Shown one piece after another: positions 24,676 through 32,312 of a stretch of DNA of 39,303 bases. The position numbers and the translations under genes were made by a program. How positions within the stretch are numbered: position 1 is the stretch's first letter; each line of letters opens with the position of its first letter. Under the pieces are notes generated by a model. It searched no databases. It was not told the DNA's origin and saw only the letters and a program-made list of their open reading frames with translations. Source of the DNA: BMS3Bbin07 sp036244995 (GTDB lineage: Bacteria; Nitrospirota; Thermodesulfovibrionia; Thermodesulfovibrionales; JdFR-85); assembly GCA_036244995.1 (NCBI GenBank), contig BTTF01000008.1, positions 1 through 39,303 of the forward strand, read 5' to 3'.

Positions 24676-25574
24676 AAAGAGATTTCCTCAGACTGTGGGA
24701 CTTCAGTTCAGAAGAGATCAACAGTATCGTTGAACGGGCAATCGACTTGAAGGCCGGAGCAGATGCCAATAGATGCCCGTTAATAGGCAAGAGCATGTGG
24801 CTACTCTTTGAAAAACCCTCTACAAGGACGCGGATATCCTTTGAGGTTGGTATTTATCAGCTTGGGGGGCAGTCCATATATATGAAACCCTCTGAAATCC
24901 AGATCGGAAGGGGTGAAAGCACCGCCGATACTGCAAGGGTGCTTTCAAGGTATCTTAACGGCATTATTATAAGAACATTTGAACATACAAAGCTTGAGGA
25001 GTTTGCCGCCAACTCCGATGTCCCGGTAATAAACGGCCTCAGCGACCTTCATCACCCCTGCCAGGTACTGGCTGACCTTATGACTATCAAAGAAAAGAAA
25101 GGGGAGCTCGAAGGTATAAAGGTCGCATATATCGGTGACGGAAATAATGTTGCAAACTCCCTTATGGAAGCCGCCGGAAGGATGGGGCTGGAGCTGAATA
25201 TTGCCTGTCCCGAGGGCTATGAGCCGGACCTTGATATCCTTGAGCAGGCAAGGAGCGGCAAGGGAGAGATTATTGTTCTGAGAGACCCGAAGGAGGCAGC
25301 AGGCAGGGCAGATGTTATATACACCGATGTATGGGTAAGCATGGGGCAGGAAGATAGTGCTGAAAAAAAGAAGAGCAAATTCAGCGCCTACCAGGTTAAT
25401 TCCTCGCTGCTTGCATGTGCAAAAGAGGACGTGATTGTTATGCACTGTCTCCCTGCACACAGGGGCGAGGAGATTACGGATGAGGTCATAGACGGTCCGC
25501 AGAGTGTAGTCTTTGACCAGGCGGAAAACAGACTTCACACACAAAAGGCACTTCTTGAAATACTGATAAAATGA
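24672..25574 (+). CDS. argF: Ornithine carbamoyltransferase
   Basis: A 300-residue enzyme joining carbamoyl phosphate to ornithine to give citrulline. STRTR (50-54) binds carbamoyl phosphate. HHPCQVLADLMT and the ornithine-binding VWVSMGQE loop (the SMG motif) follow, and VMHCLPAHRGEE carries the catalytic cysteine. Length is normal for the anabolic form. The ATG overlaps the argD stop by 4 bases. Confidence 0.96.
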   Translation: MKRDFLRLWDFSSEEINSIVERAIDLKAGADANRCPLIGKSMWLLFEKPSTRTRISFEVGIYQLGGQSIYMKPSEIQIGRGESTADTARVLSRYLNGIIIRTFEHTKLEEFAANSDVPVINGLSDLHHPCQVLADLMTIKEKKGELEGIKVAYIGDGNNVANSLMEAAGRMGLELNIACPEGYEPDLDILEQARSGKGEIIVLRDPKEAAGRADVIYTDVWVSMGQEDSAEKKKSKFSAYQVNSSLLACAKEDVIVMHCLPAHRGEEITDEVIDGPQSVVFDQAENRLHTQKALLEILIK

Positions 25575-25625
25575 CGATTTACCTGGAGTTTTCCGGTAAC
25601 AGGACTGCATAATTAAATATGCCTT

Positions 25626-27281
25626 GTGAGTGAGCCACTTTATATAATACCCCTTGGCGGAGTCGAAGAGGTCGGCGGGCTGAACATGACCGTCCTGCAA
25701 TACGGCGATGACCTTATAGTCGTGGATGCGGGACTGATGTTTCCTGAAGACGAGATGCTCGGCATTGATTTCGTCATTCCCGACCTTACCTATCTCATAG
25801 AAAATCGTGAAAAGGTCAGGGCGGTGATTATTACTCACGGGCACGAAGACCACACAGGAGCGCTGCCTTTCCTCATCAGGGAACTTGGCGGTTCAGTACC
25901 TGTATACGGCACCCCCCTTACACTTGGTCTTCTTAAGGAAAAGCTCTCTGAACACAAGGTTTCTGCTCCCCTCCATACCGTAAAACCCAGGGATACCGTT
26001 AAACTTGGCGAGTTCACTGTAGAGTTTATACGTGTAACTCACAGCATTGTTGATGGAGTGGGACTCGGAATCCACACCCCTTATGGTCTGATCGTTCATA
26101 CAGGTGATTTCAAGATTGACCCGACCCCCGTGGATGGCGAGCTGCTGGATTTCTACAAGTTCTCTGAATTTGGCGACAGGGGGACATTACTCCTGATGTC
26201 CGACAGTACCAATGCTGAAAAAGGCGGATTCACATATTCGGAAAAAGAGGTCAGGAGGGCCTTTGAAGACATATTCTCTGCTGCCCCCGGACGGCTCATT
26301 ATTGCCACCTTTGCCTCCAATATACACAGGATACAGCAGGTAATCGATGTGGCCGTAAAACACGGAAGGAAGATAGCCATATGCGGCAAAAGCATGGTAT
26401 CAAATGCACAGATAGCCCTTGACCTTGGATATCTCAGGCTTCCGGCAAAGACATGGCTCGGTCTGGATGAAATCAGTAAACTGCCTGACCGGGAGGTGGC
26501 TATAATCACAACAGGCAGTCAGGGTGAGCCCATGAGTGTTCTGTCAAGAATTGCAACGGGTGAACACAAGACCATCAAGATCAAGCCGGACGATACGGTT
26601 GTACTTTCCGCAAAGGTAATACCCGGCAATGAGCGTTCCATAGGAAAGATTATAAACCACCTCTTTCGCCGGGGAGCAAATGTAATTTATGAAAAGGTCT
26701 CCGAGGTTCACGTATCCGGACACGCATCAAAGGAAGAGCTGAAACTGATGCTCAACCTTGTAAGACCCAAATACTTTATGCCTGTACACGGTGAGTACAG
26801 GCACCTCATCTATCACTCAAAATTAGCTGAGAAGCTGAACATACCTAAAGAGAATATATTTATAATGCAGGACGGGAATGTCCTTGAAATCAACGGTGAA
26901 GGGGCAAGAAAGAATGGAAAAGTTCATTCCGGGAGGACATTTATTGATGGAAAGGGCGACATTAAGGATATAGTGCTCAGGGACAGATGGAGGCTCGCCC
27001 ATGACGGCATAGTCCTTGTTCTCATATCAATGGAAAAACCATCAGGCCACATCACATCAGGTCCGGACATAATATCAAGAGGATTCATCTTCGAGGAGGC
27101 CTCAACCGACGTAATCTCCGATGCAAGAAGGGTGGTTGCCGAGACAATAACAGGCCTTGATCCGGAAGTGCTCCAGGACCTCACACTCATGAAGGCCAGG
27201 ATAAGAAATACCCTGAAAAAGCATATTTACAAGACCATGAACCGGAGGCCCATGATAGTGCCTGTTATATTTGAAGTATAA
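25626..27281 (+). CDS. rnj: Ribonuclease J
   Basis: A 551-residue metallo-beta-lactamase/beta-CASP nuclease with 5'-3' exo- and endonuclease activity. HGHEDH (71-76) is the zinc motif. THSIVDGVGLGIHTPYGLIVHTGDFKID and the beta-CASP GSQGEPMSVLSRIA and HVSGHASKEELKLMLNLVRPKYFMPVHGEYRHL motifs follow, and the C-terminal domain ends in RRPMIVPVIFEV. The start is GTG at 25626 with no ribosome binding site. A CATAAT box at 25608-25613 would give a leader of about 6 bases. The gene occurs together with PNPase, so both degradation routes are present. Confidence 0.94.
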   Translation: MSEPLYIIPLGGVEEVGGLNMTVLQYGDDLIVVDAGLMFPEDEMLGIDFVIPDLTYLIENREKVRAVIITHGHEDHTGALPFLIRELGGSVPVYGTPLTLGLLKEKLSEHKVSAPLHTVKPRDTVKLGEFTVEFIRVTHSIVDGVGLGIHTPYGLIVHTGDFKIDPTPVDGELLDFYKFSEFGDRGTLLLMSDSTNAEKGGFTYSEKEVRRAFEDIFSAAPGRLIIATFASNIHRIQQVIDVAVKHGRKIAICGKSMVSNAQIALDLGYLRLPAKTWLGLDEISKLPDREVAIITTGSQGEPMSVLSRIATGEHKTIKIKPDDTVVLSAKVIPGNERSIGKIINHLFRRGANVIYEKVSEVHVSGHASKEELKLMLNLVRPKYFMPVHGEYRHLIYHSKLAEKLNIPKENIFIMQDGNVLEINGEGARKNGKVHSGRTFIDGKGDIKDIVLRDRWRLAHDGIVLVLISMEKPSGHITSGPDIISRGFIFEEASTDVISDARRVVAETITGLDPEVLQDLTLMKARIRNTLKKHIYKTMNRRPMIVPVIFEV

Positions 27282-27446
27282 TCTGATATTCCGGTAACCG
27301 TTCACTACATGATATAACCGGGAAGATGAAAAGAAAGTTAGGGAGTGGTGGAGTTGAGGAGTATAACGGGATTTTAAAAAGTACCCTGATTATCCTGTCT
27401 GAAAATATAGTTAAACCATGATTGAAAATCAGCAAAAGGGGTCAGA

Positions 27447-28457
27447 ATGAAACTCCGGCTATTTGTTATAGCAGCCCTGTTGCTCGGGCTGACCGTTCTG
27501 TATGCATGCACTGAACTGAAGAGATCAAAGCCCATCCTCCCGCTGAACGAATACGAAAAGATGATAGCCGGACGCCTTGATGCAGAATATGTGGGAACCG
27601 AAACCTGTTTGTCCGTCTGTCATGCCCATGATGCAATCAAGGCCGCTTTTGATGCAAGCACAATGGGGGCACAGCTCAGGAGAGAGTCAGGGCTGCCACT
27701 TGTTGACTGTGAATCCTGTCATGGTCCCGGAAGCCTGGCGATTAAGGGAATAACCAGAGAGCTCGTTGATAAAAACAATAAAAAGGGAATCAGGACAGAA
27801 TGTCATTACAAGACCCTGATCGATATTAATAAACTTCCGGCAATTGCAAAAAGCCTTATCTGCCTTAAATGCCATACAGGTAATGCCACCTTCAACCTCC
27901 ATGAATGGAATGCCGGTATTCACGCAGTAAACGACGTTTCCTGTCCAGACTGCCACAGGATACATGAAGGTCCTGACCTGAAAGTAAAACCAAAGGATAC
28001 AGCCGCCATGTGTTTTAAATGTCATCAGGACATAAAGGCCTATTTTAAGATGCCAAGCCATCATCCTGTACCTGAGGGAAAAGTCTACTGTACCGACTGT
28101 CATAATCCGCACGGCACAACATCAGGTAAACTCCTGAGGAAGCCAACTGTTAAAGAGGTTTGCACACGCTGCCATGGGGAAAAAGAAGGGCCTTTCCTTT
28201 ACGAACATGCCGACTTGACAGAGGACTGCCTCAATTGCCACACTCCTCACGGTTCTCCAAACAACAACCTCCTTGTCGTGAGGGAGCCGTTTCTGTGTTT
28301 GCAGTGCCATCAGAGCCACAGAATAAACACTGCCACAGGTGAGCCTAAAAACATTGCAATGAAAGGCTTCTTCTTTACCAGATGCACCAACTGTCATAGT
28401 CAGATACATGGCACCGACATCCCGTCACCGGGAGGCAAGGGAAGATTCATCCAATGA
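27447..28457 (+). CDS. DmsE/MtrA-type decaheme c-type cytochrome lipoprotein
   Basis: A 336-residue exported protein with lipobox LYAC (C21). Nine CXXCH motifs are visible: CESCH, CLKCH, CPDCH, CFKCH, CTDCH, CTRCH, CLNCH, CLQCH and CTNCH. The first heme site expected from the family (YVGTETC...) is C54-LSV-C58-H59, a CX3CH motif. The order and spacers (CESCHGPG, HHPVPEGKVYCTDCHNPHG, GPFLYEHADLTEDCLNCHTPHGS, CTNCHSQIHG) match DmsE-type decaheme proteins, which carry electrons across the periplasm into an outer-membrane barrel. The ATG follows AAGGGG. It leads a five-gene operon. Confidence 0.93.
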   Translation: MKLRLFVIAALLLGLTVLYACTELKRSKPILPLNEYEKMIAGRLDAEYVGTETCLSVCHAHDAIKAAFDASTMGAQLRRESGLPLVDCESCHGPGSLAIKGITRELVDKNNKKGIRTECHYKTLIDINKLPAIAKSLICLKCHTGNATFNLHEWNAGIHAVNDVSCPDCHRIHEGPDLKVKPKDTAAMCFKCHQDIKAYFKMPSHHPVPEGKVYCTDCHNPHGTTSGKLLRKPTVKEVCTRCHGEKEGPFLYEHADLTEDCLNCHTPHGSPNNNLLVVREPFLCLQCHQSHRINTATGEPKNIAMKGFFFTRCTNCHSQIHGTDIPSPGGKGRFIQ

Positions 28458-30451
28458 TGAATATCCACCCGGTAATAAGGAACTCAGATGTAACAAAGGG
28501 GTTATGCCTTTATCGGGATATCACCCGTTATCTCTATGTTTTTCTAACCTTTGTCATCCTGACCATACTCATCCCGGCCTCTCCTGTCAGGGCCGAAGAA
28601 GATCCGGACCAGACATACAGCCCCCGATATTCTCTTGGGATCGGTTATAGCTGGTCCAGCCTTGACGGTTCTCGAAGGGCGATAGAATACCGGTCGGGGA
28701 TCAAATCACCTGCACTCAAGGGAGGGATTGAGGTTTACCACCTGCCCCACAGATTCTACCTCGATTTTTCCACTTATGAAAAAGACGACCTATACCTCGA
28801 TACAGGCTATGCATACAAGGAGGTTATGCTTTCAAGGCTGATCATGAGGGAACTCCTGCATAATCTTGACCACTACAGACTTCCTGATCTCAATCCTGAT
28901 GAAGTCAAGAGAAAATATAACGATAGAGATATAGAAGGAAAGTATCAGGCGGATATTATGATAAGTGACTTTTTCCTGAGACTTAAGTCTCCCGACTATC
29001 CTGTCCATCTCTATACCAGATACTTCAGGTATGATAAAAAAGGCGAAATTCAACAGAGGTTTCTCATCGGGACTTTTAATGACATGACTGTAACGTCTCA
29101 GGGCAGGCAAATTGATTTCAGGACAGAAGAGTTGACTATAGGCTCCAATGGTCATTTTGGACCTGTAGAGATTGAGTATTCCCATGGAGAGAAAAACTTT
29201 GTTCCCGGGGGAAATACAGTTCTTGCAGACCTCTACCCTGCAAACAGTCTCAGACCTGAGGACGTGTATCCACATAACCGGATACCGGAAACACGGACAT
29301 CTTCCGATTATATAAAGGTCCATTCATCTTATACAGGACGTATTACGGCCTCGGCATCAGTGGGCAGTGTCAGACAATCAAATCAGGATAGCAGTGTAAA
29401 GAGGGATATAATTGTTGGTGCAGGGCAGTTAAGTTATATCGCGATGGATGAACTATCCTTTTTCCTCAGGTTCAGTTACAGGGATATGGACGAGGATGCT
29501 CCTGCAACTACCGTACTTAAGGGTCTCAGCAATGAGCTGACTTATGAAGTACGTCCCGCCCTGGATGTCAGGCGCAGGAAGGTCTCCCTGGATGTCAGGG
29601 CACGGCCCTTGAGGGGTATTAATCTTACAGGCAGCTACTCTGTCAGCAGGAAAGACCGCTCTGATACAGAGGAGTGGTTGCTGGTTAACAGGAATACAAC
29701 GGTTAATACCCTTACCCTTAAAGTCTACGGGACATTATTGAAGGGGGTAAAGTTCAGGACCCGCTATAAATATAGTGACCTTAAGAATCCGGTCTATAAC
29801 ACAGAGCCGGACCTGTCCCATGAACTCAATTTTTATACAAGTTACTCTCCTTTTCCCGGAGTACTGACCGTTCTGACCTATAACCTTAAAAAGGACATGA
29901 GGGACAACCTCAGGTTCATCGATAATGCCACGGATATCCCTTTGGAGGCAGGACAAAGGAATAATACCACCAACAATATACTCGGCCTTATCATGCTCAC
30001 ACCGGGAGAGAAGACATCCCTTACCCTGGGATGCGGATACTACAGGAATAATCCGAGACAAACATTGATGTATTCCACATTTTCAGGCGACGGCTCTTCC
30101 ACACCCGGTAATGCCATTATTGAAAACGGTGTGCCTTATAGTGACGAGTCAACATCATACTCCATCGGCATCACTCACCGTATTAACGACAGGACGGATA
30201 TTTCTGCCGACATGGGACAAACACATTCAAAGGGGAAATTCCGAACCAGTAATCCACTGTCTGAAAATATTGACTCGTTCTCCATGCTCAAGGTAACAGA
30301 GACCGCTCTCTCCATCAGGTGCAGCTATGCAATAATCAACGGCTTTGGTATTGAGACAATGCTGGGTCTCAGAGACTATAATGACAGGATAGACGACTAT
30401 AACGATGGTAGATTCTACCAGGCAATCCTGATTCTGACGAAGAGGTGGTAA
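28454..30451 (+). CDS. MtrB/PioB-like outer-membrane beta-barrel
   Basis: A 665-residue protein. After a long n-region, a signal peptide (about 28-47, ending SPVRA) precedes a mature part made of many alternating amphipathic strands. It contains repeated R-Y-K-Y/D and S-Y-S segments and ends in the aromatic KRW expected of outer-membrane proteins. Its length and position, overlapping the decaheme cytochrome by ATGA, match the porin sheath of MtrAB/PioAB conduits. The N-terminal CXXC of Shewanella MtrB is not present. Family membership is by context and architecture, so moderately sure. Confidence 0.75.
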   Translation: MMNIHPVIRNSDVTKGLCLYRDITRYLYVFLTFVILTILIPASPVRAEEDPDQTYSPRYSLGIGYSWSSLDGSRRAIEYRSGIKSPALKGGIEVYHLPHRFYLDFSTYEKDDLYLDTGYAYKEVMLSRLIMRELLHNLDHYRLPDLNPDEVKRKYNDRDIEGKYQADIMISDFFLRLKSPDYPVHLYTRYFRYDKKGEIQQRFLIGTFNDMTVTSQGRQIDFRTEELTIGSNGHFGPVEIEYSHGEKNFVPGGNTVLADLYPANSLRPEDVYPHNRIPETRTSSDYIKVHSSYTGRITASASVGSVRQSNQDSSVKRDIIVGAGQLSYIAMDELSFFLRFSYRDMDEDAPATTVLKGLSNELTYEVRPALDVRRRKVSLDVRARPLRGINLTGSYSVSRKDRSDTEEWLLVNRNTTVNTLTLKVYGTLLKGVKFRTRYKYSDLKNPVYNTEPDLSHELNFYTSYSPFPGVLTVLTYNLKKDMRDNLRFIDNATDIPLEAGQRNNTTNNILGLIMLTPGEKTSLTLGCGYYRNNPRQTLMYSTFSGDGSSTPGNAIIENGVPYSDESTSYSIGITHRINDRTDISADMGQTHSKGKFRTSNPLSENIDSFSMLKVTETALSIRCSYAIINGFGIETMLGLRDYNDRIDDYNDGRFYQAILILTKRW

Positions 30452-30452
30452 A

Positions 30453-31382
30453 ATAAAACGGCTTATTCTATCAATCCTGATCCTTTTCTCAGTCCTTGCG
30501 AGCACTATCCATGCTGCAACAAAGGAGAAGATTATTGCAGGTGTGGTCTTCTCGGGCGACCTGCCCTTTTACCGGGAAGTACACGAGGAACTCGTCAGGG
30601 AACTGTTTGAGAAGGGATATGCCCGGAAGGTCCGGTTTATTATACAGAGACCCAACCCTGATGCACTTGCCTGGAGTAATGCCGTAAGAAAGGTAATAGC
30701 CTATGACGCCTCCCTCATAATCGTTTATGGTTCCGGAGCTGCCCGTGCTGCACTATATGAGTCTTCCTCGATTCCAATTATCTATGCTGCGGTATATAAG
30801 CCTGAAGAGTCAGGAATAAAAGGGGAAAACATAAGAGGGGTTGGTTACAGGGTCCCTGTATCAAGCATCATAAGGTATCTGAGGAAGACGGGGGATATTA
30901 AAAAAATAGGGGTTTTATACTCAGACTCTGAACCCGGCACCAAAACCCAGTATAACGATGTGAGAGATGTATGCAAAACTTTATCCCTTGATATTGTAAA
31001 GATTCCTGTAAAGAGGGCTCGGGAGATTGGTGAAAAACTAAAGCTTTTATCCTATGACAGCCTCTTCCTTACAAGCAGTGCACTTATAAATAAATATTTT
31101 CCGGACTACATTATGATCTTCAGAAAAAAGTCTGTTCCCTTGGTCACAATCATGCAGGGACTTGAGGAGTATTCGCTCATCACACTTTCTACCGACCCCC
31201 GCAAGCAGGGTGCCATACTGGCAAAAAACCTCATCCAGTTCATAAACAACAGGGATATTGACAGAATTAAAAATACGGATATTTTGAAAAACTCCCTTAC
31301 CTTTAACATGAAACTTGCCATAGAACTCGGACTTGATATCCCTGTAGAACTACTAACAGAATCAGACAGGGTGATAAAATAA
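30453..31382 (+). CDS. ABC_sub_bind-type periplasmic substrate-binding protein
   Basis: A 309-residue protein if started at the AUA codon 30453. The first residues KRLILSILILFSVLASTIHA form a clean signal peptide in frame, and AGAGGTGG lies 4 bases before that AUA. No ATG, GTG or TTG in this frame could include the signal. The first canonical codon is GTG 30543, which would remove it. The body (ASLIIVYGSGAARAALYESS, PIIYAAVYKPEESGI, IRGVGYRVP, KKIGVLYSDSEPG) is typical of PF04392 two-lobed binding proteins. No permease or ATPase is nearby, so a sensory role is likely. Ends in TAATG overlap with the next gene. Confidence 0.82.
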   Translation: MKRLILSILILFSVLASTIHAATKEKIIAGVVFSGDLPFYREVHEELVRELFEKGYARKVRFIIQRPNPDALAWSNAVRKVIAYDASLIIVYGSGAARAALYESSSIPIIYAAVYKPEESGIKGENIRGVGYRVPVSSIIRYLRKTGDIKKIGVLYSDSEPGTKTQYNDVRDVCKTLSLDIVKIPVKRAREIGEKLKLLSYDSLFLTSSALINKYFPDYIMIFRKKSVPLVTIMQGLEEYSLITLSTDPRKQGAILAKNLIQFINNRDIDRIKNTDILKNSLTFNMKLAIELGLDIPVELLTESDRVIK

Positions 31383-32272
31383 TGATGAGATTTATTGCCA
31401 TAGCTGCACTGTTCTGTTTTATCCTGTCCACGCAAACACTTACGGCCCATGCAGAAGACAGGGAATTGCTGATAGGACTCATCCCCGAGCAGAATATATT
31501 CAAACAGATAGAAAGATATAAACCCCTTGCCGGGTACCTTTCGGAAAAGACGGGGATAACGGTCAGACTGACGATACTCAGCCGTTACGGTGATATTATA
31601 GACAGGTTCGTTCAGCGGGGTCTGGACGGTGCCTTTTTCGGGGATCTGACAGGCGCTCTGGCCATTGAAAAACTCAATATAGAGCCGGTGGTGCGTCCTG
31701 TAAATTTAGACGGCTCGACTTACTCCTATGGTTATATAATCGTAAGGAAGGACAGCGGGATAAAGACTGTAGATGATATGAAAGGAAAGGTGTTGGCCTT
31801 TGTGGACAGGGCAACAGTGACAGGCTATCTTTTCCCTATATCCTATTTCAGATCTCACGGGGTAAAGAATCTGAAGGATTTCTTCTCGGAATTTTATTTT
31901 ACAGGAAGCCACGACTCCTCTGTCTATGCCGTACTTGATGGAAGGGCTGATATAGGCTGTGTAAAAAATACCATTTATAATAATCTCATCTCCAGGGACC
32001 CAACGATCAAAAATGAATTAAGGATTATTGCAAAATCGCCACTTATGCCTGAAAGCACATTATGCCTGAGAAAGGACCTTCCGGCAGATATCAAGAAGAT
32101 GATAAAAGAAGTGCTTCTGACAATGGACCGCAACGACGAGGGCCGGCGGATTCTTGCAAAACTGCAGGCAAGGAGATTTATCGAGGCATCTGTTGAAGAC
32201 TTCAAGCCCGTTTATGAAATGCTTAAAACACTTGGAGATGATATAGCAACATACCAGTACAGGGTCAGATGA
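31382..32272 (+). CDS. PhnD-like periplasmic substrate-binding protein
   Basis: A 296-residue protein with signal peptide (cleavage near LTAHAED). It has LLIGLIPEQNIFKQIERYKPLAGYLSEKTG, then LDGAFFGDLTGALA and SGIKTVDDMKGKVLAFVDRATVTGYLFP, the pattern of PhnD/phosphate-phosphonate binding proteins (PF12974). Its start overlaps the previous stop by one base, so production is probably equimolar. With no transporter genes it is probably a ligand-sensing partner of the downstream kinase; the family is known to be reused this way. The ligand cannot be read from sequence. Confidence 0.9.
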   Translation: MMRFIAIAALFCFILSTQTLTAHAEDRELLIGLIPEQNIFKQIERYKPLAGYLSEKTGITVRLTILSRYGDIIDRFVQRGLDGAFFGDLTGALAIEKLNIEPVVRPVNLDGSTYSYGYIIVRKDSGIKTVDDMKGKVLAFVDRATVTGYLFPISYFRSHGVKNLKDFFSEFYFTGSHDSSVYAVLDGRADIGCVKNTIYNNLISRDPTIKNELRIIAKSPLMPESTLCLRKDLPADIKKMIKEVLLTMDRNDEGRRILAKLQARRFIEASVEDFKPVYEMLKTLGDDIATYQYRVR

Positions 32273-32312
32273 AAGGAAATCTTTTCAGGTTTTTAACTGC
32301 CGGAGTCCATGG

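Noticed and set aside
28122..28409. Antisense frame within the decaheme cytochrome gene
   Set aside because: It is open only because of the codon bias of repeated CXXCH/H codons; no start signals or family features.
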